Virus record (IMG/VR): IMGVR_UViG_3300034283_001774
Coordinates: 1-64,000 of that record
Strand: one strand, 5' to 3'
Origin: a virus
DNA length: 64,000 bases
Position 1 is the first letter of the stretch; each line of letters opens with the position of its first letter. Of this stretch, positions 8,801 to 19,348 are shown piece by piece. The translations under genes and the position numbers were made by a program. Under the pieces are notes generated by a model. It saw only the letters and a program-made list of their open reading frames with translations, was not told the origin of the DNA and did no database searches.

Positions 8801-11800
8801 AATTAATTCAAAACGAAACAATTCAATTTATTAATGTTGCATTTCCAAATTTAAAATATAATCAAGCAACTTGTAGGAGAGATGTTGGTTATATTGTTGA
8901 TAATGTGGCAACTGATTTACTTTATGGTGGTCTTGAAAGAGGTGTGATTGCGGGTAGATATTATTACGATTTCCCATCACAGGCTACGAGAACACAAAAA
9001 TCATCAACTATTGCGGGTATTCGATATGCAAAAATTATTGGAGATACTATTGTTCAAAATCAAATATTAGATACACCTCGTATTGTTTATAATGATGAGA
9101 GAAACTTTAGATTATCCGGACTAACAAATATAACATCATCTTTTGGTGGTGGTACTATTGAACAAACTTCGGTTGGTAATTCATTTTCAATTATAGAAGG
9201 AATTGTGGCAAGAGGATTGGGTTCAATTAAATCATTATTGGCACAGAATACTGGATTAAATTGGAATAAATACAATCCAATAAATGTAACTACCGGTTCT
9301 CAAATAACTTCATCTTATACAACACCAGATGAAGTGGATAAAATTGGTAAGAGTTTTGATATTGTAAATACGATTATTGGTGGTGGATTAGCAGCAGAGC
9401 CTTTATTCACATCGTCTCAAGCAAATGCAATTGCCGTAACTGGTACACCACAAATAACTGCTTCATTGGCAGTTAGTGGTTCTGTTGGAAATTCAATATC
9501 CGAATCAATTGCATATGTAGCAACTATAATAACAAATGGTACTGGTTCATTAGGTACATTAGTTTCAAATCTAAACTCAAATATAAAAGTAACCAATACA
9601 CCACAATACATAACTGGTTCTGGTTATTATGGAACATCTACTGAAAGTACACAATTAAGTTCTTCAATAAAAGTAATCACCGATATATTAGAAGGTGGGT
9701 TATCTTTTGTACCTACTCTTATATCAAATGTAAGTGCAAGTATTAAAGTAACAAATACACCACAATACATTTCAGCATCTTATTCGGCAAGTGTAAACGA
9801 TGTAAACTTTATATCAGCATCAATATCAATAGTAACAAAGATAATTGAAGGTGGAGAGTTTTCAGCACCTACATTCCAACCATATACAAATAGAATAACA
9901 TCATCTAATAGTGTAGCTGTATATGAGATACTTAAAAACAATATTCCATTTATTCAAAATGAAACTATTGCATATTTAAGTTCTTCTTGGGCTGGGTTTG
10001 AATATGATGAAACTAAATGTAAACGTGATTTAGGATTTATATTGAGTGGTTCTGCGGAAGATTTAATATGGAACGCAAATTCAGCATCTATATTTAACGG
10101 ATTATTTTATTGGGAATATCCATCGCAAGCACAAGGAGCTCAACTACAACAAACATTGGATGGTATCAACTACGCAAGCCGTTTAGCACAAAAAGTAATT
10201 CAAAATATAGAATTCACTACGGTAAGTGCTAACTCTTTAAATGCGGCATCATTGTTAGTAAACAATAAAACATTCATACAGGATGAAACAATTGCGTATT
10301 TGAGTTCATCTTGGAGTGAACATCCGTATAATGAATTAACTTGTAAAAGAGATGTTGGGTACATAATAGATGCAATCAGAACTGACTTGGTTTATGGTGG
10401 TAACGAAAGAAGTAGAAATGCTGGTATATTCTATTATTTATATCCATCCGAAGCAACGGGTTCTCAATTACTTCCAACGTTAGATGGTATCAACTATGCA
10501 GGTAGAATGATACAAAAGATTGTTACTGGTTCGGTATTTGTTTCAGCGGATGGAAATAAAGTAAATGCAAGTAATTTAATATTAAGAAATAAAAACTTAA
10601 TTGCAAACGAAGTTGTAGCTTATGTATCTTCATCTTGGAGTACCGCAGAATATAATCAGGCTAAATGTTTAAGAGATACTAAATATATTTTAGATGCTGT
10701 AAGAACTGACTTGGTATATGGTGGTAACGAAAGAACTAGATTTGCAGGAGAATACTATTATAGATACCCATCAGCAGCAATTGTAGGTGGAGTACCTTCG
10801 GCAACACAACAATTAGACACAACTATAACTGGAGTAAATTACGCAAATCAATTAGTACAAAATATAATTACGAATGTTGTTTTATCGGCACCACCTACAT
10901 CAGTATTAAATGCGGCAAGTTTATTAAAAACTAATAGAGCATTTTTACAACAAAATACCGTTGATTACGCAAACGAAACATATCCTAATTTAGATTATAT
11001 TGAAAGTAAATGTTATAGAGATGCTGGATTTATTGTAGATGCTGTAATTACTGATTTGGTTTATGGTGGTAATGAAAGAAGTATAACTGCTGGACGATTC
11101 TATTATTTATATCCATCTCAAGCTACCGGTGTTCAATCCGAAGAAACAATTGATTCACTAAACTTCACAAAAGGTTTAGCAAAATTAGTAGCAATTGGTG
11201 GAAAAGAAATAGAAGATGGTTTTGATATTGTATCTAAAGTAATTGAAAGTGGAAGTAATACAGCACCTAATGTGGTGTTAAATACTATTGCTGGAATTAA
11301 AGCAACTAACGCTCAACAAATTACATCATCTATATCAGTAGTAACAAACGATAAATCTATTGTATCAGCTTCATTTGGTAATATACTTAATATCGTATCA
11401 AACGGAACTGGTTCAATACCAACAACTATTGTTAAAAATACAAATAGAGGTATAAACTTTATTGGTGGTACACAAATAACATCATCAATAACTCCTTCTA
11501 ATTCTGAAAAGGCAAAAGTAACTACTGGATTTGATATCGTACTTGATATTGTAGAAAATGGCACAGGTTCAATTCCAACTATTGTAACAAATGTAAATTC
11601 TTTAATTAAACGAACTACTACAAATAGTTACATAACAACCGCATCAATATCATCCACATATCTTACATCTTCAAATAATAATTTTAATATTGTTTTGGAT
11701 ATTGTTGAAAATGGAACTGGTTCTTTACCTACGTTGATAAAAAATGTTGACGGGTTAGTAAAAATAACAGATACAAATCAATATACATCTTCGGTAATTA

Positions 11801-14800
11801 TATCATCTTCGTTGGCAAGAAATATATCTGCAAGTTTTGATACAATTATAAACATATTAGAAAATGGTACTGGTTCATTACCTACTATTACTTCAAATGT
11901 AAATAATATTAAAGTAACCGATGCTACTCAATATTTAGGAGGAACACCGGCAACACAAACGCAAGCTAATGCAATATCTGCATCAATTTCTATTGTAACA
12001 AATATAATAGCAAATGGAACGGGTTCATTACCGATTGTAACTTTATATACATCATCAATATCATCTTCAAATGTAATAGCGGCTTATACTATTCTAAAAA
12101 ATAATTTAGATTTCATAGTATCGGAAAGTATTGCATATTTAAGTTCTTCTTGGTCAACTGCATCTTACGATGAAAGTAAATGTAAACGTGACTTAGGATT
12201 TATATTGAGTGGTTCAGCTGAAGACTTATTATTTAATGCAAATTCAGCATCGGTATTCAATGGTGTTTATTATTATCAATTCCCATCTCAAGCGCAGGGT
12301 GCACAATTAAACCAAACATTGGATGGTATCAACTACGCAAGCCGTTTAGCACAAAAAATAGTATTAAATACTTTATTTGTAACTCAATCGGCGCAAATTA
12401 AAGATGCGTATAGTTTATTAGTTAATAATAAAGAACTTATTAAGAATGAAGTAATACCTTACATAAGTTCATCTTGGAGTACACATCAATACGTTGAATC
12501 AACTTGTAAAAGAGATATAGTACATATTATAGATGCAGTTTCTACTGACTTATTATATGGTGGAAATGAAAGAACAATAAATGCTGGAGTATTCTATTAT
12601 AAATACCCATCTGAAGCAACTGGTTCACAAATACAAGAGACTGTTACTGGTATTGAATATGCTAGAGATATTGCATTCAAAATTTTAAGAGGAAATACAT
12701 TTACTAAAGTATCTCAAAATAAATTACAAGCAAAAGAATTAATTTATAATAATAGAGAATTTATACAAAACGAAGTTATAAGTTATGTATCTGCTAGTTG
12801 GAGTACAACATCTTACAATGAATTAACTTGTAAGAGAGATGTGGGCCATATTTTAGACGCGGTAACAACCGATATAGTTTATGGCGGTAATCAGAGAAGT
12901 ATAAATGCCGGTGTATTCTATTATGAATATCCATCACAAGCAACAACATCTCAATTAGGGGCAACATTAAGTGGAATCAAACATGCGAAAGGTTTAACTG
13001 ATAAGATATTAAAGAATTCAACATTTGCATCAGCATCTAATTCAAATCTTTCAGCATACGAATTGATATTCAATAATAAATCATTTATACAAGATGAAAC
13101 TATTGCATATCTATCTTCTTCTTGGAGTACATTCCCTTATAACCAAACTACTTGTAAGAGAGATATTGGTTATATATTAGACGCAGTAGCAACTGATATT
13201 CTTTACGGTGGAAACGAAAGAGTGGCTGAGGCAGGAGAGTATTATTACTTATATCCTTCATTGGCAACCGTAGGTAACGATGGTGATACCGGTGGACAAT
13301 TGAATCAAACTTTAGATGGTATTAAATACGCTAAAGGAATTACTGAAAAGATTGTAGCAAATATATTATTACAATCTCCAACAACATCTGAATTAACTGG
13401 ATTTAATTTATTAACGGATAATAAGAAGTTTATACAAAGTGAATCAATCGCTTACTTATCTTCGTCTTGGAGTGGTGATGATGGATTCTCTTATAACGAA
13501 ACTACTTGTAAGAGAGATATTGGATATATTATAGATGCAGTAAGAACTGACCTTTTATATGGTGGAAACGAAAGAAGTTCTAAAGCAGGTGAGTACTATT
13601 ATCTATACCCATCTGCAGCAATTCTGACTGGTTCTATTTCACCAACTACCGAAACTCAAAAAGGACCTACACTTGATGGAATACAATATGTAGCTGGTAC
13701 TGCACAAAATGTAATATCAAATAAAGTATTGATAGCACCAACTGGATTTGTAACATCATCGGTTAATTTATTAAGACAGAACAAAAGATTTATACAAAAC
13801 GAAACTGTACAATACATAGATGCATTCTTCCCTAATTTAGTTTATTTAAGAGAAAAATGTAGACGTGATGTAGGATATATTTTAGATGCAGTTATAACTG
13901 ATACTTTCTACGGTGGAAATCAAAGAAGTGTTATAGCTGGACAATATTATTATTTATATCCATCTTTAGCAACAAAGAGTACGCAAGTTAGAGAAACTGT
14001 GGAAGGTGTTGAATACGCTAAAGTATTAGCTAAAGCAATAGCACAAAATATTAAATTAAATTCACCGGCATTAACAACAAATACCGATGGAAATATTAAA
14101 GTAACTGATACAACACAATATACAACACCGTTGAGTGCAAGTATAAACGAAGTAAATCAAATTAGTTCATCATTTGCGTTAGTTACTAATATTATTGAAA
14201 ATGGATTATCTACAATACCAACTATCGTTGAAAATGGCAATGGTTTAATCAAAATAACTAATACTACTCAATACTCATCATCAATATCGGCAAGTGGAGC
14301 TGAATTGGATATTATCACATCATCATTTAAGCATGTGGCTGATATTATTGAAAATGGTGTTGCATTTGTACCGGATTCATTGGCAAGAAACTATAATTAT
14401 GGATTTGAATTATCTACACCAACTTTATTACATATAAGTTCACAAGAACAAATAATTGGAACTGGTTCATATGATTTGGCAATTCAAATTACAAATGTAA
14501 GTTCTTCTTATGGTACTGTTGTAGACGTTCTTAAAAATGGAGTAAGTGTATTACCTACATTAGTAGCAAGTACATCTTCATCATTAAAAGTAACAAATGC
14601 AAATCCTATAAGACAAGACATATCCGCATCATCGTTTGATACTAATAAGATTGCAAGTGGATTTGATTTGATACTAAATGTAATTGAAAATGGAACATCA
14701 GTTCTGCCAACAATTGTATCAAATACATCTGCAAGTATTAAAGTAACTGATACTCCACAATTAATAAGTGGAAGTGCGGCAGGAAGATTGCAAGGTAAAT

Positions 14801-17800
14801 TGATATCAGCATCATTATCATTAGTAATCGATGTGTTATTAAATAATGGTACGAGCTCAATTGCATATAGACCATCAACATTCCCGATAGCAAATACAAA
14901 TGCAAAGATAAATTCAGCATATAACTTATTAGTAAGTAACTCTAAATTTATAGTTGATGAAACTATTGCGTATATGAGTTCATCTTGGAGTGGGTTTGAA
15001 TATACACAAAGTAAATGTGAAAGAGATTTGACTGGAATCCTTAGTGGTTCTGCATTTGACCTTTTATATGGTGGTAATTCGGCATCATTGTTTAATGGTA
15101 AGTTCTATTTTGATTTCCCATCACAAGCAACTGGTTCACAATTAGACCAAACAATCACTGCAATTAAATACGCAAGTGGATTGGCAGAGAAGGTGGTGTT
15201 GAACATTCCGTTTACACACATATCGGCATCAATTAACCAACCAACATCAGCATCTTGGAATTCATTAAGAGCTAACAAAGGATTTATACAAAGTGAATCA
15301 ATTGCGTATCTATCTTCTTCTTGGGGTGATTTTGATTATAATGAAATAACTTGTAAAAGAGATATTGGATACATTATAGATGCAGTAGCAACTGACCTTT
15401 TATATGGCGGAAACGAAAGAAGTGTTGTAGCTGGAAGATATTATTATGATTTCCCATCACAAGCTACCGATTCACAATTAGAACCAACATTAACTGGTGT
15501 AAGATACGCAAAAGGAACAGCTATGAATGTAGTTGTTAATAAAGAGATATTTACATCATCATTAGAAGTTCAATATACTTATGATTTAATAAAGGCTAAC
15601 AAACGATTCATACAAAGTGAAAGTATCGCATTTGTAAATGTTAAATACCCTAATTTAGATTATAGTGAAAGTAAATGTTATAGAGATTTAGGATATATTA
15701 TCGATGGTGTGGCAACTGATTTACTTTATGGTGGAAATGAAAGAAGTAGAAAGAATGCAGATTACTATTATGAATTCCCATCTCAAGCTAATGGGTCTGG
15801 TTCGCAAGTTGTAGAAACGGTAGAGGCAATTAAGTACGCAGCTAGAATAACAACGGCATCTATTAGTAGTATATTGATAGGGACACCTTCTGTTATACCT
15901 AATACGTTAGCAAATATTAAAGTAACCAACGCTCAACAATTTATAACATCATCGTTATTTGGAACTATTACCGAAGCTAATGCAATATCGGCATCTATTT
16001 CTATTGTAACAGATATAGTAAGAAATGGTACTGGTTCATTACCAACTTTAATTCCATATACAACTGCATCCGTTGATACTAATGTAATATACGCATATAA
16101 TTTATTAAAAGCAAATATTGGATTCATAGTATCGGAAAGTATTGCATATTTGAGTTCATCTTGGTCAACCGCATCTTATGACGAGAGTAAATGTAGACGT
16201 GATTTAGGGTTTATATTGAGTGGTTCTGCCGAAGACTTATTATTTAATGCAAATTCCGCATCAATATTCAATGGAGTGTTCTATTACTTATATCCATCTC
16301 AAGCACAAGGTGCACAACTAAACCAAACATTGGATGGTATTAACTATGCTAGCCGTTTGGCACAAAATATAGTACAAAATGTAACTTATGTAACCGCATC
16401 GGCAAATGTATCAGCATCATACGAATTGATACGAAACAATAGAGAGTTTATTCAAAACGAAACTATCGCGTACATATCTTCTTCTTGGAGCACAGCATCT
16501 TATGATGAGGTAACTTGTAAGAGAGATGTTGGACATATCATAGATGCAGTTTCTACCGATTTATTATATGGTGGTAATGAAAGAAGTACAAATGCTGGGG
16601 TGTTCTATTACTTATATCCATCTCAAGCACAAGGTTCACAATTACAACCAACATTAACTGGTGTTAATTACGCAGGACAAACTTCTAAAAATGTAGCTAC
16701 ATCATTAACTTATGTAACTGCATCACAAATAATATCAGCATCGGTTAATTTGTTAAGAAATAACAGAGAGTTTATACAAAATGAAACCCTAGCTTACTTA
16801 ACTGCTAGCTGGAGTACATTTGAGTATGATAAAGATAAATGTAAGAGAGATGTTGGCTATATATTAGATGGTGTTACTACCGATTTATTATATGGTGGTA
16901 ATGAGAGAACTGTATTGAATGGAGAGTTCTATTATCTATATCCATCTTTAGCAATTGTTGAAGGAGATGGTGATGGACTTGGTCAATTAGGACAAACAGT
17001 TGATGGTATAAACTACGCAAGTAGATTGGCACAAAAAGTTGCGCAAAACATAGTATTTGTAACTGCATCATTAGAGGCATCTGCATCATTTGACCTATTA
17101 AGAAAGAATAAAGCATTTGTAGCAGAAGAAACAATTAAATATGTATCTTCATCTTGGAGTAGTGTATATTACAATGAAACTACTTGTAAGAGAGATGTTG
17201 GATACCTAATAGATGCAGCGGCAACTGATGTACTTTATGGTGGACAAGAAAGAAGTTTGATAGCAGGACAGTATTATTACTTATATCCTTCTAACGCTAT
17301 TAACGCAGGTGTTCCATCAACTAAAAACCAATTAGACCCAACGCTTACTGGTATCAGATACGCTGGAAAGGTATCTAAAAAGGTAATAACCAATCCAACA
17401 TATTTAGTACCTTCGGCATCTTTACTAACAACCGCTAAATTGTTGACAGATAATAAAGAATTGATACAAAAGGAAACTATAACATTCTTAAGTTCTTCTT
17501 GGAGTAATTTGAAATATAACGAAGTAAGTTGTTCTAGAGATTTAGGGTTTATTATAGATGCAATTAGAACTGACTTAGTGTATGGTGGTAATGAAAGAAG
17601 TATTGAAGCGGGTTCTTACTATTATAAATTCCCATCAGTAGCAATAGTGGATAGTTATGGTGATAATAATGGACAAAAGAAACAAACGGTAGATGGTATT
17701 AACTTCGCAAGAGGACTTTCTGAAAAGATAGTTGCAAATACTTTATTAAGTTATTTAGCACCATCAACTAAAAGAAGACAGGCGGCAGAAAGATTAAAAC

Positions 17801-18387
17801 TTGGTAAGGAAGAATTAAAACAACGAGCAATTGGATATACAAATGGAGCATTTCCATATTTAGTATATAATGAGGCTAGTTGTTCACGTGATACTGGATT
17901 TATTGTAGATGCGTGTGTTACTGACTTATTATATGGTGGAAATGAGAGAGGAATTAGAGCAGCATCTTCATACTACGATGGTCAATATGGAAGTGCAATT
18001 GCAGTGACTAGAGACCAGTTATTAGAAACTCTTGAAACTAATAGATATTTAAGAACAAGAGCAGAGTTTATAGCAGCGGGTGCACCATTAGAAGCATTTG
18101 GTTCATTGATTGTGGCAACTGGTATTGACTACTCTTATAATGGTAGTGGTGTGACGTTTAAAGCACTTCCTCCAAATCAGGGTGGTAGTGGTGTGGCAAA
18201 TCCGGCGTTTGAAATTACCGAATTGGGTGGTGGTAGAATATTCTTCACTTCCGGTAACCAAGATGGTGACTTTAGAATTGGTACTGGCCTAAGTATTAAT
18301 CAAGCAACTGGTACTCTTGTGGGTAGAACATTTAGTAAATCTCTATTCTCATTAGTAACTCCGTTCTCATTGGCACTACAAATATAA
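5833..18387 (+). CDS. Giant structural protein with beta-helix head and 22 CxRD repeats
   Basis: A 4184-residue ORF without interruption. Residues 1-90 are TGSL-type fibre repeats. Residues about 110-360 look like a pectate-lyase-type right-handed beta helix: YVSSTDGDDTNDGRSIQYPL is the typical opening and GYVIKVQAGTYLEDNPVIL the first rungs. Residues about 616-727 resemble a cupredoxin-like domain that has lost its metal ligands (YVSQNRSSMGG where the next fibre has YTCQFHSAMQG). Residues about 758-4056 are 22 copies of an 85-130-residue module around C-(K/R)-R-D-x-G-(Y/F)-I-(I/L)-D-A-x-x-T-D-L-x-Y-G-G-N-E-R, interspersed with NGTGSLPT-type linkers. The C-terminus (GGGRIFFTSGNQDGDFRIG) resembles the end of large structural proteins in T4-like marine phages. 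Probably a very long virion appendage; no catalytic residues identified. Confidence 0.78.
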   Translation: MARLIPRKQIEEQQDISSSLNIRQNVNVGNDAIISGSLFVSKSFFLGTETGSKSEITGSVFLTGSLTIDGQLKVAAPETVLAVTASNTLLAVDTQRYAGILAKDFGANVPTLYVSSTDGDDTNDGRSIQYPLRTIKRAASLASPGYDGRYGFDTGSIFNGYVIKVQAGTYLEDNPVILPKNTTIWGAGLRITKINAKNPTEDLFYVNSGCYIAEVTMGGLRLFPDQINPEKGFAVAFQPGAFITTSPYVQNCSQISNQENSFTELYEDIPPGGGGLYVNGDVIDPDSPLASMVLDAYTQISPNGVGCLVNGRGFIQLVSFFNNFSYYSIRVNNGGHATLNNSNISFGLYGMYASGSRFISGSGGNIAARDSVRGTWSCVVDVLNKGLENGLPTITKLNTDEGIRLTSPALYTQSRVSAGTSLSTAAAEEISADYKLISAIVDSGVSNFPTLLAKSSIKGYGFDSPYNILGAEQITSSISASNADLVQISASYAAILSILANGTGSFNFRPNTSASRQIGNDVIQPIGSVATNYTSSVSASFNNIINIIKSGLSAKPTFISNTSASIKAGNTEQVMLGVTSSLATINSVSASFSIVYNILANGTGSNILPIPENHQKSFVITNTNSSSFDFEGIGSNPTLTLFRGETYKFNVDAIETFGGIEYPFWIRTQQIEGISEKFDYNIGMVNNGDSRGTITFTVPYNAPNKLYYVSQNRSSMGGEINIVNSSTTPFELIRNTLTYPATIQSGSIAKTAIDIITAYEILVNNKEFIKDEVIQFVSSSWSEFYYPEETCKRDVGYIIDGVAKDLLFGGNEESIRNGLFYYQFPSEATTTQLGPTLTAVKHAAGVALNLIRGRVYVEPNNEVVDVWDTIRDNRTFIQNEVITYLSSSWSNFYYNEVKCRRDTGYILDAVATDVKYGGNERGITAGEYYYLYPSLAIVQGDGDGVGQLGQTVDGIRYASGLVDNLLKGKTFTSPNASTLSAYNNLINNKELIQNETIQFINVAFPNLKYNQATCRRDVGYIVDNVATDLLYGGLERGVIAGRYYYDFPSQATRTQKSSTIAGIRYAKIIGDTIVQNQILDTPRIVYNDERNFRLSGLTNITSSFGGGTIEQTSVGNSFSIIEGIVARGLGSIKSLLAQNTGLNWNKYNPINVTTGSQITSSYTTPDEVDKIGKSFDIVNTIIGGGLAAEPLFTSSQANAIAVTGTPQITASLAVSGSVGNSISESIAYVATIITNGTGSLGTLVSNLNSNIKVTNTPQYITGSGYYGTSTESTQLSSSIKVITDILEGGLSFVPTLISNVSASIKVTNTPQYISASYSASVNDVNFISASISIVTKIIEGGEFSAPTFQPYTNRITSSNSVAVYEILKNNIPFIQNETIAYLSSSWAGFEYDETKCKRDLGFILSGSAEDLIWNANSASIFNGLFYWEYPSQAQGAQLQQTLDGINYASRLAQKVIQNIEFTTVSANSLNAASLLVNNKTFIQDETIAYLSSSWSEHPYNELTCKRDVGYIIDAIRTDLVYGGNERSRNAGIFYYLYPSEATGSQLLPTLDGINYAGRMIQKIVTGSVFVSADGNKVNASNLILRNKNLIANEVVAYVSSSWSTAEYNQAKCLRDTKYILDAVRTDLVYGGNERTRFAGEYYYRYPSAAIVGGVPSATQQLDTTITGVNYANQLVQNIITNVVLSAPPTSVLNAASLLKTNRAFLQQNTVDYANETYPNLDYIESKCYRDAGFIVDAVITDLVYGGNERSITAGRFYYLYPSQATGVQSEETIDSLNFTKGLAKLVAIGGKEIEDGFDIVSKVIESGSNTAPNVVLNTIAGIKATNAQQITSSISVVTNDKSIVSASFGNILNIVSNGTGSIPTTIVKNTNRGINFIGGTQITSSITPSNSEKAKVTTGFDIVLDIVENGTGSIPTIVTNVNSLIKRTTTNSYITTASISSTYLTSSNNNFNIVLDIVENGTGSLPTLIKNVDGLVKITDTNQYTSSVIISSSLARNISASFDTIINILENGTGSLPTITSNVNNIKVTDATQYLGGTPATQTQANAISASISIVTNIIANGTGSLPIVTLYTSSISSSNVIAAYTILKNNLDFIVSESIAYLSSSWSTASYDESKCKRDLGFILSGSAEDLLFNANSASVFNGVYYYQFPSQAQGAQLNQTLDGINYASRLAQKIVLNTLFVTQSAQIKDAYSLLVNNKELIKNEVIPYISSSWSTHQYVESTCKRDIVHIIDAVSTDLLYGGNERTINAGVFYYKYPSEATGSQIQETVTGIEYARDIAFKILRGNTFTKVSQNKLQAKELIYNNREFIQNEVISYVSASWSTTSYNELTCKRDVGHILDAVTTDIVYGGNQRSINAGVFYYEYPSQATTSQLGATLSGIKHAKGLTDKILKNSTFASASNSNLSAYELIFNNKSFIQDETIAYLSSSWSTFPYNQTTCKRDIGYILDAVATDILYGGNERVAEAGEYYYLYPSLATVGNDGDTGGQLNQTLDGIKYAKGITEKIVANILLQSPTTSELTGFNLLTDNKKFIQSESIAYLSSSWSGDDGFSYNETTCKRDIGYIIDAVRTDLLYGGNERSSKAGEYYYLYPSAAILTGSISPTTETQKGPTLDGIQYVAGTAQNVISNKVLIAPTGFVTSSVNLLRQNKRFIQNETVQYIDAFFPNLVYLREKCRRDVGYILDAVITDTFYGGNQRSVIAGQYYYLYPSLATKSTQVRETVEGVEYAKVLAKAIAQNIKLNSPALTTNTDGNIKVTDTTQYTTPLSASINEVNQISSSFALVTNIIENGLSTIPTIVENGNGLIKITNTTQYSSSISASGAELDIITSSFKHVADIIENGVAFVPDSLARNYNYGFELSTPTLLHISSQEQIIGTGSYDLAIQITNVSSSYGTVVDVLKNGVSVLPTLVASTSSSLKVTNANPIRQDISASSFDTNKIASGFDLILNVIENGTSVLPTIVSNTSASIKVTDTPQLISGSAAGRLQGKLISASLSLVIDVLLNNGTSSIAYRPSTFPIANTNAKINSAYNLLVSNSKFIVDETIAYMSSSWSGFEYTQSKCERDLTGILSGSAFDLLYGGNSASLFNGKFYFDFPSQATGSQLDQTITAIKYASGLAEKVVLNIPFTHISASINQPTSASWNSLRANKGFIQSESIAYLSSSWGDFDYNEITCKRDIGYIIDAVATDLLYGGNERSVVAGRYYYDFPSQATDSQLEPTLTGVRYAKGTAMNVVVNKEIFTSSLEVQYTYDLIKANKRFIQSESIAFVNVKYPNLDYSESKCYRDLGYIIDGVATDLLYGGNERSRKNADYYYEFPSQANGSGSQVVETVEAIKYAARITTASISSILIGTPSVIPNTLANIKVTNAQQFITSSLFGTITEANAISASISIVTDIVRNGTGSLPTLIPYTTASVDTNVIYAYNLLKANIGFIVSESIAYLSSSWSTASYDESKCRRDLGFILSGSAEDLLFNANSASIFNGVFYYLYPSQAQGAQLNQTLDGINYASRLAQNIVQNVTYVTASANVSASYELIRNNREFIQNETIAYISSSWSTASYDEVTCKRDVGHIIDAVSTDLLYGGNERSTNAGVFYYLYPSQAQGSQLQPTLTGVNYAGQTSKNVATSLTYVTASQIISASVNLLRNNREFIQNETLAYLTASWSTFEYDKDKCKRDVGYILDGVTTDLLYGGNERTVLNGEFYYLYPSLAIVEGDGDGLGQLGQTVDGINYASRLAQKVAQNIVFVTASLEASASFDLLRKNKAFVAEETIKYVSSSWSSVYYNETTCKRDVGYLIDAAATDVLYGGQERSLIAGQYYYLYPSNAINAGVPSTKNQLDPTLTGIRYAGKVSKKVITNPTYLVPSASLLTTAKLLTDNKELIQKETITFLSSSWSNLKYNEVSCSRDLGFIIDAIRTDLVYGGNERSIEAGSYYYKFPSVAIVDSYGDNNGQKKQTVDGINFARGLSEKIVANTLLSYLAPSTKRRQAAERLKLGKEELKQRAIGYTNGAFPYLVYNEASCSRDTGFIVDACVTDLLYGGNERGIRAASSYYDGQYGSAIAVTRDQLLETLETNRYLRTRAEFIAAGAPLEAFGSLIVATGIDYSYNGSGVTFKALPPNQGGSGVANPAFEITELGGGRIFFTSGNQDGDFRIGTGLSINQATGTLVGRTFSKSLFSLVTPFSLALQI
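8104..18006 (+). repeat. 22 tandem/interspersed CxRD-YGGNER protein modules
   Basis: I counted 22 copies of a module with the order: helix (NNKxFIQNETIAYLSSSWS), an aromatic, then TCKRDVGYIIDAVATDLLYG, GGNERS, a YYYLYPSxA strand, a Gln-Leu turn and a DGIxYAxxLAxKV helix. Four copies (about 10013, 12170, 15010, 16190) belong to a subtype with GFILSGSAEDL and NANSAS or GGNSAS in place of GGNER. These begin each supra-repeat block, so the array seems to have grown by duplication of multi-module blocks. Each module holds one conserved Cys and an Arg-Asp pair. Confidence 0.9.
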
Positions 18388-18411
18388 AAAGAAAATAAAA
18401 AATAAAAAGAA

Positions 18412-19329
18412 ATGGCAGAAGTTTTTGTACCCTTAAATCGGTTTCAGTCAGTAGTATCGGGATTGACCGGAGAACAAGATGAAATATATGCAACTCCTCT
18501 TGGGGTATCATCTATTGTACTATCTTGTCAAATTACAAACAATAGTTTAGTAACACAACCCGTTACTATATTAGTAACATCTAATAGAGAATTGCCTGTT
18601 CCACAATTTGTTGACATATATAGTGGTAGTGCGTTTATTAGTGCTTCTGTTTCATTATCAGAATATAGTGGTAGTTTTGCCAGTGCATCTTTGTTATTAA
18701 ATGCTAATAGACAATTTTTAAGAAAGGAAATAGCGGCATATACTTCTAATCAAAATAGTTTATCAGAAACACCATTTACTTTTATATCATCATACTTTGA
18801 ACAAAATACTTTAGATGATGTAGATGCGATAAAATATGATATAGTTAATAACACAACAATCAGAACAAATAAAGCAGCAAAAGCATATTTTGATAAAAAT
18901 GGAGTATCTGCGATTGCAACAACTGAATATTCTGCATCTATATTTGCTTTAGATTATTTAAAAGTATTATCTAATCAAATTATAAAAAACCAATCAACAA
19001 CCGGTTCGGCTGATTCTCCATTATTATTTCAAAATGCAGTTACTCAATCTATATTAAGTGGATTTACAAATGGAACTGAAGCGGGAATTTCGGCATCTAT
19101 ATATTTGGTTAATAGTTTAGTGGACGTTATTAAAGCAACCATTGAAAATCCAGTATTTACCGAACAACCACCTGTTGAATTGGTAACAAATGTGACAATA
19201 CCAGTAGCAGATTCACTTTCACCGGTAGTTTCTGGTAAATTAGTATTAGAAGAAGGTTATGGATTTATAGTTTCCGGCTCAACTAAGCTATCAGTAGTTC
19301 TATCTCTACTTGAATCTGCTAATGAATAA
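18412..19329 (+). CDS. Structural protein following the giant fibre
   Basis: A 305-residue protein 24 bases after the giant gene, with an A-rich leader (AAAAATAAAAAGAA) and no strong Shine-Dalgarno. The N-terminus MAEVFVPLNRFQSVVSGLTG and the C-terminal strand pattern LSPVVSGKLVLEEGYGFIV, ending in SVVLSLLESANE, resemble a conserved small virion protein I remember from T4-like marine phages, though those are usually shorter. The middle (about 85-250) is helical and includes LLLNANRQFLRKEIAAYTS, which echoes the helix at the start of the CxRD modules in the upstream protein, suggesting a shared origin. Role unknown; probably fibre attachment or capping. Confidence 0.6.
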   Translation: MAEVFVPLNRFQSVVSGLTGEQDEIYATPLGVSSIVLSCQITNNSLVTQPVTILVTSNRELPVPQFVDIYSGSAFISASVSLSEYSGSFASASLLLNANRQFLRKEIAAYTSNQNSLSETPFTFISSYFEQNTLDDVDAIKYDIVNNTTIRTNKAAKAYFDKNGVSAIATTEYSASIFALDYLKVLSNQIIKNQSTTGSADSPLLFQNAVTQSILSGFTNGTEAGISASIYLVNSLVDVIKATIENPVFTEQPPVELVTNVTIPVADSLSPVVSGKLVLEEGYGFIVSGSTKLSVVLSLLESANE

Positions 19330-19348
19330 CGATAATATTATCTATTAA

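Noticed and set aside
8104-18006. CRISPR array or transposon repeats in the 10-kb repetitive zone
   Set aside because: The repeats are in-frame protein modules of variable sequence and length, with no short identical repeats and unique spacers, and no transposase.
19336-19347. Palindrome GATAATATTATC as an operator
   Set aside because: Only one copy seen, in very AT-rich DNA; a chance palindrome cannot be excluded.
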